This document shows positions 1-9,082 of a stretch of 64,000 nucleotides of DNA, in pieces; position 1 is the stretch's first letter, and each line of letters starts with the position of its first letter. Below the pieces are notes generated by a model that was not told the DNA's origin, did not search any database, and saw only the letters and a program-made list of their open reading frames with translations. Source of the DNA: CBDIDH01 sp965277595 (GTDB lineage: Bacteria > Planctomycetota > Planctomycetia > Isosphaerales > Isosphaeraceae); contig CBDIDH010000001.1 in NCBI GenBank assembly GCA_965277595.1, forward strand, positions 620,001 to 684,000. Direction: 5' to 3'. A program made the translations under genes and the position numbers.

Positions 1-95
1 ATCGAAAAAAATGGCCTTCCTGTACAAATTCTTTGTGTTGGTAGCCGAATAGAAAGACGGCCGTCTCAACACATCCTCACCCACGGGAGAAGATC

Positions 96-467
96 ATGCG
101 TCAGAGCCACACCGTCGCCAACAAACTGCCCTCCATCTTCACCGCCGTCTTCTTCTTCTTCTTGACACTCTCCCTCATGCTGGGAGAGAACAAGGCGAAG
201 GCGGACGACCGTGAAGATGCCAAAGCCCTCGTCGGCACCTGGCAATGTACCGCTTCCCCTTTTGGATTGGATAATGGTAAATACACATATTTTGGCGGGG
301 ATGGAAGCTTTAGTAATGGCAACGCGGGGAAGAAAACCTGGACAGTAAAGAATGGAAAAATTGTGATTTCGGAGTTGTTTTCCAAGGACGCCTCATCAGA
401 TTTTACCCTCAGTCCCGATGGCGACACCTTGAAATGGTCCACGGAAACATTTAAGCGAAAGAAATGA
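96..467 (+). CDS. Small secreted hypothetical protein
   Basis: This 123-residue protein begins with a typical Sec signal. There is a basic N-terminus, a Phe/Leu-rich hydrophobic stretch at about residues 14-29, and a likely cleavage after the Ala-Lys-Ala near residue 36. The mature part is about 87 residues and opens with a Leu-Val-Gly-Thr-Trp-Gln-Cys stretch, reminiscent of small beta-barrel (lipocalin-like or copper-resistance-like) proteins, but I do not recognise a family. A GGGAGAAG ribosome-binding site ends four bases before the ATG, which supports this start. A GC-rich hairpin follows the stop codon. The function is unknown and the protein is probably exported to the periplasm. Confidence 0.7.
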   Translation: MRQSHTVANKLPSIFTAVFFFFLTLSLMLGENKAKADDREDAKALVGTWQCTASPFGLDNGKYTYFGGDGSFSNGNAGKKTWTVKNGKIVISELFSKDASSDFTLSPDGDTLKWSTETFKRKK

Positions 468-495
468 ACCGGAGAGCGCCAAAGAGGGAAACCAT

Positions 496-520
496 GGGGC
501 CGGGAGTGAAACCCCGGCCC
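496..520 (+). terminator. GC-rich hairpin after the first gene
   Basis: GGGCCGGG (497-504) pairs with CCCGGCCC (513-520) across an 8-base loop, 30 bases after the stop of the small secreted protein. The following bases are pyrimidine-rich but contain no long T run, so this is a plausible but weak intrinsic terminator. Confidence 0.4.
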
Positions 521-662
521 TCTTCGTGACAGTCAGCAATCCCGACGACTCTTTTCGCCACTTGGACGGTCTGTCTCGCAATAACGTGCTGTTATTCGAG
601 GAATGCCCCGAGTTCCGCCGCAAAGGGACAGGATATGGGTCAACAAAGTCCGCGCGGTCGGC

Positions 663-1151
663 TTACCCGCGCATATCCGCCATCAGCGCCTTGTAGGCGG
701 CCACGGCCATCCGGTCGCAGGCTTCGTTTTCGGGGTGGCCGCGGTGGCCGAGAACGTGGTTGACGTGGACCGAGTGGCGAAGGATCAATTCGTCGACGCG
801 TTGCCAGAGGTCGGCATTCATCACGGGCTTGAACTGACTCCCTTCCTTGCGTCGCCAGCCGTTGGACTTCCATTTGGGCATCCACTCCGAGATGCCCTTG
901 GCCACGTACTGACTATCGGTCACAATCTCGACCGTGCAGGGGCGTTTCAAGGACGTGAGACCCTCGATCACGCTGAGCAACTCCATCCGATTGTTCGTCG
1001 TATGAGCCTCGGCGCCGGAGGCGTCGCGAACCTGACCACTGGCCGGGTGCTTGAGGATGTATGCCCAGCCGCCGGGGCCAGGGTTGCCACTACAGGCACC
1101 ATCAGTGTAAAGCCAGACAAGATCGGCCGGGGCCGTGGAATCCGTGGCCAT
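663..1151 (-). CDS. rnhA: Ribonuclease HI
   Basis: This is a 162-residue ribonuclease HI, which cuts the RNA strand of RNA-DNA hybrids during replication and R-loop removal. The whole catalytic set is visible: YTDGACSGNPGPGGW near residues 15-29 with Asp17, NNRMEL with Glu57, VTDSQY with Asp79, and GHRGHPENEACD with His136 and Asp146. The basic handle segment (KWKSNGWRRKEG) near residues 94-104 is also present, as in the Escherichia coli enzyme. The length is normal for the family. The neighbour on the same strand is lexA, about 120 bases upstream, so the two may be cotranscribed. Confidence 0.95.
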   Translation of the reverse strand: MATDSTAPADLVWLYTDGACSGNPGPGGWAYILKHPASGQVRDASGAEAHTTNNRMELLSVIEGLTSLKRPCTVEIVTDSQYVAKGISEWMPKWKSNGWRRKEGSQFKPVMNADLWQRVDELILRHSVHVNHVLGHRGHPENEACDRMAVAAYKALMADMRG

Positions 1152-1271
1152 GCGTCACCCTGAGACCGGAGAGACAGAGTTTCATGAAGGTCGCAAAGGA
1201 TCGCAGATCAAACCGGGAGATTCAATCCAATCCGTGATCCTCTGCGTCTCGTCTCGGATCTGTCTCTTCGA

Positions 1272-1880
1272 TTAATACTTGCGGACAACCCCGACAAGCA
1301 CGCCAAGGATGTCGACCCGGTCGCGGATGATCGGCTTCATGGTCTTGTTCGCGGGTTCGAGCCGGACGCGGTTCTTCTCGCGGAAGATGCGTTTGAGCGT
1401 GGCCTCGCCGTCGTCGTCGCGGACGGCGACAATCTGGCCGTCGCGGGCCGAATCCTGTTTGCGGATCACGACGAAGTCGCCGTCGGCGATGTGCTCCTCG
1501 ATCATCGAATCGCCGGAGACCTTGAGGGCGAACTTGTCCTCGGCTCCTTCCCAGTCACTGAAGCCGAGTTCTTCATCCTGCTCGATCGCCTCGATCGGCT
1601 GACCGGCGGCAATCCGGCCGAGCATCTTGATTCCGGTCGGGTGCGCCGCGGAGGTCGGATCGTCGAGGAGCTGGATGGCTCGCGACATGTTGGGTTCGCG
1701 GTGGATCAGGCCCTTCTTCTGGAGCGCCTTGAGGTGGCACATCACGCCGTTGGGGCTTTTAATCTGGAACTGAAGGCCGATCTCGCGGACGGTCGGTCCG
1801 TAACCGCGCCCCTGGATCTTGCTCCGGATGAAATAGTAAATCTCGCGTTGTCGCGACGTCAGTGCGTCGGTATCGGCCAT
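1272..1880 (-). CDS. lexA: LexA SOS repressor
   Basis: This 202-residue protein is a complete LexA, the DNA-damage repressor that cleaves itself when RecA filaments form. The N-terminal winged helix-turn-helix covers about residues 1-70 (LTSRQREIYYFI, then PTVREIG). The cleavage bond is Ala92-Gly93 in GRIAAGQP. The peptidase dyad is Ser125 in VSGDSM and Lys163 in EATLKRI. The C-terminus ends with the usual GVLVGVVRKY. It is divergent from a LmbE-type gene across a 250-base region that holds palindromes; one of them could be a LexA operator. The final spacing to rnhA suggests a common transcript. Confidence 0.95.
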   Translation of the reverse strand: MADTDALTSRQREIYYFIRSKIQGRGYGPTVREIGLQFQIKSPNGVMCHLKALQKKGLIHREPNMSRAIQLLDDPTSAAHPTGIKMLGRIAAGQPIEAIEQDEELGFSDWEGAEDKFALKVSGDSMIEEHIADGDFVVIRKQDSARDGQIVAVRDDDGEATLKRIFREKNRVRLEPANKTMKPIIRDRVDILGVLVGVVRKY

Positions 1881-2049
1881 TGGGAAGGGCTCCGGGTTAG
1901 GACGGCGTCCGGTCCGTCGGTCTGGGTTTTGCTAATCAGCGACTGGTTCGCGCATCCATCCACCCGACCGAATTCAGTCGGGACATTACGAACGGACGAT
2001 CACCACCTGTGCCTTTGGCTGCTAATGTACACAGGTCGGCTAGCGCACG

Positions 2050-2065
2050 CGAGAACATTTTCTCG
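2050..2065. promoter_or_regulatory. 16-bp palindrome in the lexA divergent region
   Basis: CGAGAACATTTTCTCG has two perfect 6-base arms (CGAGAA and TTCTCG) around a 4-base centre. It sits just upstream of a possible promoter for the LmbE-type gene and 170 bases upstream of lexA. It resembles the GAAC-spacer-GTTC style of some LexA boxes only partly. Assignment as a LexA operator is inference. Confidence 0.3.
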
Positions 2066-2071
2066 ATTTTT

Positions 2072-2099
2072 TTGAAAATCGTCCGTACGTTGTTATCTT
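2072..2099 (+). promoter_or_regulatory. Candidate sigma-70-type promoter for the LmbE-type gene
   Basis: TTGAAA at 2072-2077 and TATCTT at 2094-2099 are separated by 16 bases and lie 33 bases upstream of the ATG at 2132. The -35 is a good match, the -10 a moderate one. Confidence 0.35.
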
Positions 2100-2131
2100 C
2101 CAACGGTTTCAGGCCCAGGAGTCTTCGCGCG

Positions 2132-2932
2132 ATGTCCGCTTCGGAGTCAATCTCTGCGTCCGCTTCCCTTCGAGTTCTTGCCTTGCACGCTCACCCCGAT
2201 GACCTCGAATTTCAATGCGCGGGAACCCTTGCGCTCTTGAAGGAGAGAGGTTGTCAGATCATCATGGCGACGATGACTCCCGGAGACTGTGGAAGTGCCG
2301 AGCACGACGCCGAGGCGATTTCGGCCATTCGGCGATCCGAGGCCCAGGAATCGGCCCGGAAGATTGACGCGCAATGTTTTTGTCTGGAATTTCGCGACCT
2401 GACCATCTTTGACAATGACGATTCAAGGCGTCGGGTGACCGAGTTTCTGCGCAAGGTCCGCCCTGACCTGGTGTTAACAGCCCCACCGATCGACTATCTT
2501 TGTGATCACGAGGCGACGAGCCGGCTCGTCAGGGATGCCTGCTTTACCGCGCCGATTCCCAATTATTTGACCCAACGCTGGGACCCCTCGCCGCCTCTCC
2601 ATAAGATCCCGTATCTCTACTTCGTCGACCCGATCGAGGGGGTTGACCGCGACGGAAGTCCTCAGGCGGCCGACTTTTACGTCGACGTCTCGTCAAGCTT
2701 CGAGGTCAAACGGGAGATGCTCGCCTGTCACGCCAGCCAGCGAAACTGGCTGCTCCGCCAGCATGGAATTGATGAATATCTGGAGAGTCAGGCGGCCTGG
2801 TCGCGGAAGCGAGGCGCGGAGGTTGGCGTTGAGCATGCCGAGGCCTTCCGGCAATACCTCGGCCATGCCTATCCTCGGGAGAACCTCTTGCTCTCGATTC
2901 TTGGTCAGAACGGCCAAGGGGGAAAGGATTAA
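2132..2932 (+). CDS. PIG-L/LmbE family deacetylase
   Basis: The 266-residue protein belongs to the LmbE/PIG-L superfamily of zinc-dependent N-acetyl-sugar deacetylases, which includes the BshB and MshB enzymes of thiol synthesis. The family signature is the zinc site AHPDD at residues 20-24, followed by MTPGDCGS and a second histidine in LCDHEATS. The open frame extends upstream to 2009, but the ATG at 2132 is chosen because CCAGGAG lies about ten bases before it and because the family fold begins directly after. The actual substrate cannot be read from sequence. It is transcribed away from lexA. Confidence 0.85.
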   Translation: MSASESISASASLRVLALHAHPDDLEFQCAGTLALLKERGCQIIMATMTPGDCGSAEHDAEAISAIRRSEAQESARKIDAQCFCLEFRDLTIFDNDDSRRRVTEFLRKVRPDLVLTAPPIDYLCDHEATSRLVRDACFTAPIPNYLTQRWDPSPPLHKIPYLYFVDPIEGVDRDGSPQAADFYVDVSSSFEVKREMLACHASQRNWLLRQHGIDEYLESQAAWSRKRGAEVGVEHAEAFRQYLGHAYPRENLLLSILGQNGQGGKD

Positions 2933-2945
2933 GAACGTTTTCGTT

Positions 2946-3704
2946 TCAGTGGGCCGAGCCGTTGCTGGCCCTGTTTTTTTGGAAAGCGATGAGGGTAAAT
3001 GTGTACTGCTGGCCCTTCCAGGAAACAGGGCGTTCGGCGTGACCGCGGTCGAGGTGAGACGGATCGAGTAACCCAAATCCGCGCTGAGAGAACCGTTGAA
3101 TCACGTCGTCGAGGCTCTCGGGAGTGAAGATTCGCCAGGACTGGCCAAAGACCTTGAACTCGGGGTCGATCTCGTGCGAGGCTCCCGAAGCATCGAAGTC
3201 GGTCGTCAGCAGAAACAGGCCGCCAGGTCTGAGGAGCCGATCCGCCTCGTGGATGAGTGCGTCGAGGGGAACGCCGTGCTCGATCACCGAAAGGCACGTC
3301 AAGGCGCCGAAAGAGTGGTCAGGGTAGGGAGTTCGGGTGAGGTCAGCGCATTCGTAGCGGATTGAGTTCCAGTAGGGGAGCCAGCGGCAGAGTGGGTTGA
3401 GGTCGCAGCCGTGGACGTGGCGATAGCCGAGGGCGTGAAGCGCGTAGACGACCTCGGAGTTGTAGCAGCCCATGTCGAGAATCGGCGTGTCGCGATCGGG
3501 CGCGGCCTTTTCGATGATCTTGACCGCGTGGGCGACGTCCCAGCTTTTTTGAACATCGGCGGGGGGTAGGGGGGTGCGAAACCTCGCCTGATAAAGGAGA
3601 CGCCAGAACCGGGTCCGACCGGGTTGGCTGAAGTCGAGGTTGCGGGCGTTTAGCTCGGCCCGACAGGCGAGAAGCTCGTCGTTCGACTTGAGCGTCAAGA
3701 TCAT
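2946..3704 (-). CDS. Class I SAM-dependent methyltransferase
   Basis: This 252-residue protein has the Rossmann-type methyltransferase core. Motif I is LDMGCYNSEVVYAL near residues 96-109, the acidic end of strand 2 is HGCDLNPLCRW, and the region around CLSVIEHGVPLDAL followed by LRPGGLFLLTTD matches motifs IV-V of the Methyltransf_11/25 group. The 90 residues before the core are helical-looking with no recognised domain. The stop codon lies only 13 bases from the end of the convergent LmbE-type gene. The methyl acceptor is unknown; glycan or lipid modification is a guess. Confidence 0.8.
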   Translation of the reverse strand: MILTLKSNDELLACRAELNARNLDFSQPGRTRFWRLLYQARFRTPLPPADVQKSWDVAHAVKIIEKAAPDRDTPILDMGCYNSEVVYALHALGYRHVHGCDLNPLCRWLPYWNSIRYECADLTRTPYPDHSFGALTCLSVIEHGVPLDALIHEADRLLRPGGLFLLTTDFDASGASHEIDPEFKVFGQSWRIFTPESLDDVIQRFSQRGFGLLDPSHLDRGHAERPVSWKGQQYTFTLIAFQKNRASNGSAH

Positions 3705-3872
3705 GGTGCGCCGGCTCGATCCGGGTGCCTTGGAGGGTCGGGAAGTCCCGGATCTCCATTCGTCTTAATTAGGACGTTGAAGAGCGCCGGACGCCGACGA
3801 GAATAGCATGATTGCGATCCCTTTGCCAAACCCGACCGTCAGGGGCGTGGCGGCCGGGAAACATTGAGCGTT

Positions 3873-4703
3873 TTAAGGGGTCGTCGTGTAGTCGATTAAC
3901 TGGGCAATCACGCTTCGAAGATCACGGCGATGGACGATCCGGTCGATAAAGCCGTGATCGAGGAGAAACTCGCTGGTCTGAAAGCCGGCGGGAAGCTGGA
4001 CGCGGACCGTTTGCGCGATGACCTTCGGGCCTGCAAATCCAATCAGGGCTTTAGGTTCGGCCACGATGAAGTCGCCAAGCGAGGCGAAACTGGCGGCGAC
4101 ACCCCCCATCGTCGGGTTGGTGAGGATGCTGAGGTAAAGGCCGCCCGAGGCGTGATGACGCGCCAGGGCCGCCGAGACCTTGGCCATCTGCATCAGTGAG
4201 AGAATGCCTTCGTGCATGCGAGCACCGCCGCCCGAGCCGGAAACAATAACAAGCGGCAACTTCTGCTTCGTCGCTTCTTCAATAGCGCGGGTCAGCTTCT
4301 CGCCGACGACTGATCCCATGCTTCCCATGATGAAAGCGCTATCGGTCAGGCCAAAGATGATGCGGATGCCCTTGATGAAACCGCGACCAACGACCGCGGC
4401 TTCGTTCAGGCCGGTTCGCTCCTGTTCGGCTTTGACACGATCGGGGTAGGGGCGTCGGTCATTGAATTCGAGGGGATCGCCGGGGCGGAGGTCGGCGTAC
4501 CATTCCTCGAACGTGTCGGCGTCGAGAAGCTGGGCAATCCGGTCGACCGCGGAGACCTGGAAGTGGTGGTTGCACTGAGGACAGACGTTGAGGTTCTGCT
4601 CGACCTGTTTGCGGAAGAGCGTGGCCTGGCAGCCGTCGCAGCGCATCCAGACACCTTCGGGCACCCTCTTGGGCTCGAAGTGGCCGTGCCAGGCGTGGGC
4701 CAT
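3873..4703 (-). CDS. accD: Acetyl-CoA carboxylase carboxyltransferase subunit beta
   Basis: The product is the beta carboxyltransferase subunit, which with AccA moves the carboxyl group from biotin to acetyl-CoA to make malonyl-CoA for fatty-acid synthesis. The four-cysteine zinc ribbon is complete (Cys22, Cys25, Cys41, Cys44 counted from the chosen start). The crotonase-fold core follows, with SGSGGGARMHEG and LTNPTMGGVAASFA. Length is 276 residues, near the usual 280-300. The frame is open upstream to 4763, but the ATG at 4703 has a strong AAGGAGGTC about seven bases ahead, so it is preferred. It is the last gene of the gap-pgk-rpe cluster; accA is not in the window. Confidence 0.93.
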   Translation of the reverse strand: MAHAWHGHFEPKRVPEGVWMRCDGCQATLFRKQVEQNLNVCPQCNHHFQVSAVDRIAQLLDADTFEEWYADLRPGDPLEFNDRRPYPDRVKAEQERTGLNEAAVVGRGFIKGIRIIFGLTDSAFIMGSMGSVVGEKLTRAIEEATKQKLPLVIVSGSGGGARMHEGILSLMQMAKVSAALARHHASGGLYLSILTNPTMGGVAASFASLGDFIVAEPKALIGFAGPKVIAQTVRVQLPAGFQTSEFLLDHGFIDRIVHRRDLRSVIAQLIDYTTTP

Positions 4704-4790
4704 CGCGGGAGACCTCCTTGACTCACCTCGATCGGGACGGCTCTTGGTGTTCTGATCGGACACGATCCTTGCCTCGGTTCGCCTGGAAAA

Positions 4791-5435
4791 TTAGCCGCCG
4801 TTCCCGTTTCCATTGCCATTTCCGGTTCCATGAGCGCTGGGGCCTCCCTGGCCGTTTCGGCCGGGGTCGGGGGCGATCACGATCCGTTCGAAGCCGGCGG
4901 TCGGCACGTCGTCGTCGATCTGGACGCGGGGGTCGCGGCGGAGGTGGCCGGCGATGAGCTGGGCAATCGGTTCGCCGACAACCAGGCCGATGGTTTCACC
5001 CTGATGGCGCTTGATCAGGGGCTTGATGGCACCTCGGATGCGTTCCAGGGCATTTTCGACGGTTTCGCCCATCGGGGCGCAGACGGTCAGGGGGTCGTCG
5101 AGCCACTGGCGAAAGACCCGAACATTGCGCCGCTTGATCTCGTCGACCTGAAGTCCTTGCCAGAGCCCCTGATCGAGGTTACGGAGGTCGTCGATCCGTT
5201 TGGGCCGAATGCCGAAGGCCTTGCCGACGGCTTCGGCGGTGCGGACGACACTTTCTCCGGGGCCGCAATAGAGGGCGGTGAGGGCGAGACCGTTCAGCGT
5301 GGTGGGGAGATCGGCGGCGAGCCGGGCGACCTCGGCGCGGCCACGGTCGCTGAGCGGAATGTCGAGGACCCCCTGGACGCGGTTTTGTTCGTCGTAGACG
5401 GTCGCGCCGGGGCGGATCAGGACGACCTGGGTCAT
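4791..5435 (-). CDS. Histidine phosphatase (phosphoglycerate mutase)-fold protein lacking catalytic histidines
   Basis: The 214-residue protein has the layout of the histidine phosphatase superfamily: an N-terminal beta strand, the VQGVLDIPLSDRGRAEVARLA segment pattern, TAEAVGKAFG, and a late strand before an Ala-Gly-His helix. However, the catalytic Arg-His-Gly is Arg-Pro-Gly at residues 8-10. The second histidine region, normally Ser-His-Gly, reads Val-Gly-Glu-Pro at 153-156, and the usual Ser-Pro-Leu-x-Arg-Ala stretch is CGPGESVVRTAE. It therefore looks like a pseudo-phosphatase, perhaps a binding or regulatory protein. The C-terminus is an Asn-Gly repeat tail. Its start overlaps the rpe stop by four bases, which implies translational coupling. 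Confidence 0.75.
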   Translation of the reverse strand: MTQVVLIRPGATVYDEQNRVQGVLDIPLSDRGRAEVARLAADLPTTLNGLALTALYCGPGESVVRTAEAVGKAFGIRPKRIDDLRNLDQGLWQGLQVDEIKRRNVRVFRQWLDDPLTVCAPMGETVENALERIRGAIKPLIKRHQGETIGLVVGEPIAQLIAGHLRRDPRVQIDDDVPTAGFERIVIAPDPGRNGQGGPSAHGTGNGNGNGNGG

Positions 5436-6205
5436 TCTTGGGACGCCGCGCCGGCCCTCGGGGCCCGCGGTTCGCCTCGCTCGACGCCGCGGCGGGCGCC
5501 CTGGGCCAACTCGGCCAGGGCCGCCGCGTAGTTGCCATCGGGTCGAAACACGGCCGAGCCCGCCACAAGCCGCGAGACTCCGGCGGCCACGGCCAGGGCC
5601 GCCGTGTCCGGCTTGATGCCGCCGTCGATCGAGATGCGCAGGTTGGGTCTCGCCGCGCGGAGCGCCCGGACTTTGGGGAGCGCCACGGGGTCAAACTTCT
5701 GGCCGCCAAAGCCGGGCATCACGCTCATCACCAGAACGGCGTCGAACTCGTCGAGATACGGCTCAATCGCCGAGAGGGGCGTCGGCGGGTTGAGGGCGAT
5801 CGACGCATGACAACCGGCCGCTCGAATCCGGCGGGCGAGGGAAACGGGGTCGGGCACGGCCTCGATCTGGAAGATGATCACGTCGCAGCCTGCGGCGACG
5901 AAGTCGTCGAGATACCGGCCGGGGTCGGACATCATCAAATGGGTGTCGAAGGGGAAGTCGGTCCGCTTCCGCCAGTCGGCGATCACCGGAGCGCCATAGC
6001 TGAGGTTGGGAACAAAATGACCGTCCATGACGTCGAGATGGACGGCCTCGACACCGGCGGCCTTGAGGGCGTCGAGTTCTTCACCGACCCGCGCGAAGTC
6101 GCAGTTCAGCAGCGACGGCGTGAAGAGTGGCGTCGCGGCCGAGCCAAGTCTGGCGAGGCGTTCCGCGCGGTCGGACCGAGGCGGTGGTTCCTGAACCTCC
6201 CCCAT
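5432..6205 (-). CDS. rpe: Ribulose-phosphate 3-epimerase
   Basis: This enzyme interconverts ribulose 5-phosphate and xylulose 5-phosphate in the pentose phosphate and Calvin-type pathways. The TIM-barrel signatures are clear: TPSLLNCDF, VHLDVMDGHFVPN (metal His and catalytic Asp), THLMMSDP, MSVMPGFGGQ, and the second catalytic Asp in SIDGGI. From the ATG at 6205 it has 257 residues. The upstream extension to 6319 is low-complexity and rejected as coding. The protein carries about 28 N-terminal and 20 C-terminal residues beyond the core. It lies between pgk and the histidine-phosphatase-like gene on the same strand. Confidence 0.93.
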   Translation of the reverse strand: MGEVQEPPPRSDRAERLARLGSAATPLFTPSLLNCDFARVGEELDALKAAGVEAVHLDVMDGHFVPNLSYGAPVIADWRKRTDFPFDTHLMMSDPGRYLDDFVAAGCDVIIFQIEAVPDPVSLARRIRAAGCHASIALNPPTPLSAIEPYLDEFDAVLVMSVMPGFGGQKFDPVALPKVRALRAARPNLRISIDGGIKPDTAALAVAAGVSRLVAGSAVFRPDGNYAAALAELAQGARRGVERGEPRAPRAGAASQE

Positions 6206-6315
6206 GGGTTGTCTTCGCTTTCGCCCGGGGCGGAGGCCCGGGAAAGGACTCCCGCCCGTTGGTCGGGGCGGGAACGAACGAATGTCAAGACCTCGAGACG
6301 GTGGCAGCCTACCCG

Positions 6316-7548
6316 TCACTTATCGGGAATGACCTTCAGCGAGTTGAACGATTTGCCTTCGAGATACTCAAGGAAGGCGCCGCCACCGGTCGAGACGTGG
6401 GTCACCTTCTCGGCGAGTCCGAATGTCTCGACGGCCTCGGCGGTCTCGCCGCCACCGACGACGGTCACGCCCTTTGACGCTCCGAGAGCCTCGGCGACGC
6501 CCTGGGTTCCCTTGCGAAAGGGTTCGTCCTCGAACTTGCCCATCGGCCCATTCCAGACGACCGTGCCGGCCGACTTGATGAGATCGCCATACGCGGTGAC
6601 GGTCTTTGGTCCGATGTCCATGCCGAACCAGCCTTCGGGGAGGTCGGAACCGTCAACGACCTGGGTCTCCGCCGTGGCATCGGGCGCGGTCGCGACAAGG
6701 TGATCGACGGGCAGGACGAGCTTCGGTCCGGCGGCGTCGAGCAGCTTCCGGGCCTCGTCGAGCTTGTCGGCCTCGCAACGGCTCTTGCCGATCTCGTGTC
6801 CCTGAGCTTTCAGGAACGTGTAGGTCATGGCGCCGCCGATCAGGAGATGATCGACCTTGGGGAGGAGCCGCTCGATGATGAGGATCTTGTCGGAGACCTT
6901 GGCCCCTCCCATGACGGAGACCATCGGTTTCTCGGGACGGCCGAGCAGCGTTTCGAGGATCTTCAGTTCCTTCTCGACGAGGAAGCCGATGGCCCGGCGG
7001 TCGGGAGGGAAGCACTCGGGGACGGCGACCATCGACGCCTCGTCGCGGTGGCAGGTGCCGAAGGCGTCGTTGACGTAAACGTCGGCCAGACTCGCGAGTT
7101 TTTCCGCAAACGCCTTGTCGCCCTTCTTTTCGCCCTTGTTGAACCGGACGTTTTCAACGACCACGATCTCGCCGGGCTTGATCGCGGCGGCGGCGGCCTG
7201 GGCTTCGGGGCCCACCGTGTCGTCGACCTTCAGGACCGGCCGGCCGATCACCTCCTGGAGGCGTTCGGCAACCCGGTCGAGGCGGAAGGGTTCGTCGGTC
7301 GCGGGGTCACCCGAGGGGCGGCCGAGGTGGCTGACGAGGATCAGGCTGGCCCCCTGGCCGAGGGCGTAATTCAAGGTCGGCAAGGCCGCTTTGATCCGGC
7401 GGTCGTCCGAGACCGCGCCGTCCTTCGTCTGGGGGACGTTGAAGTCAACCCGGACAAGCACTTTCTTGCCCGAGAGGTCCAGGTCGCGAATCGTCTGTTT
7501 CGGCAAGGGAAGAACCCTCGGGGCATCATCATTCTGTGAAGAAATCAA
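6316..7548 (-). CDS. pgk: Phosphoglycerate kinase
   Basis: The 410-residue protein is a full-length phosphoglycerate kinase, which makes ATP from 1,3-bisphosphoglycerate in glycolysis. Visible signatures are VLVRVDFNVPQ near residues 30-40, VSHLGRPSGDP, LVENVRFNKGEKKG-like segment with VENVRF, NDAFGTCHRDEAS, VMGGAKVSDKI, and the C-terminal nucleotide-binding region TVVGGGETAEAV with STGGGAFLEYLEG. Nothing is missing. It follows gap by about 76 bases and precedes rpe by about 110, so the three form one directional metabolic cluster. Confidence 0.96.
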   Translation of the reverse strand: MISSQNDDAPRVLPLPKQTIRDLDLSGKKVLVRVDFNVPQTKDGAVSDDRRIKAALPTLNYALGQGASLILVSHLGRPSGDPATDEPFRLDRVAERLQEVIGRPVLKVDDTVGPEAQAAAAAIKPGEIVVVENVRFNKGEKKGDKAFAEKLASLADVYVNDAFGTCHRDEASMVAVPECFPPDRRAIGFLVEKELKILETLLGRPEKPMVSVMGGAKVSDKILIIERLLPKVDHLLIGGAMTYTFLKAQGHEIGKSRCEADKLDEARKLLDAAGPKLVLPVDHLVATAPDATAETQVVDGSDLPEGWFGMDIGPKTVTAYGDLIKSAGTVVWNGPMGKFEDEPFRKGTQGVAEALGASKGVTVVGGGETAEAVETFGLAEKVTHVSTGGGAFLEYLEGKSFNSLKVIPDK

Positions 7549-7624
7549 CGGAAGCAGCCCGGCGCCCGCATGTTACGACGGACGGACGGACGGACGGACG
7601 GGCGGCAAACCTGCTTCCTGACCG

Positions 7625-8632
<1,008 letters not shown>

Positions 8633-9082
8633 GAAAACCACTCCTGACGCACCGATGGAGAACATCCCGGCTGGCTGTTTGTCTCGGTCGGGGCTTTTCG
8701 CCCTAACTGTGTGTTGATACGGGCGGCGCAGACGTTAACCCGTACCGTCGACCGAGCACGGATTATAGGCGTCGCCCGAGACGGCTGTCAACGCGAGCGA
8801 TTCCTTCAAGGGGTCGAGAGATTTGCCGAGTCCCGACGATCGAGGACCAATGACCGAAAAATTCCGCCCCGTGGTCATTAAGACGATCGACTCCGCAATC
8901 CTCCTTTCGATTCCGTGATCAATCGCGCAAGACGGTGTGAACTTGCCCCGGCGATGTCTGGCCGATGCGGCTCGGTTCTGATCCAATCTCCGCGTCCTTC
9001 GAAAGAGTTTCGCGCCGACTCCCTGGTTCTGGAGTCGGTTCCCGGCGCTGTCTTTTCTTGAATTGAGCGGAGGGGTGGGACG
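8633..9082. other. Intergenic region between gap and the DUF885 gene
   Basis: This divergent gap must hold promoters for gap (minus) and the DUF885 protein gene (plus). No convincing gene is seen. Around 8849-8905 there is an AATGACC/GGTCATT inverted repeat (8849-8855 and 8873-8879). That block also shares spaced identities with 24144-24220. Just before the next gene, GGAGGGG serves as its ribosome-binding site. Confidence 0.5.
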
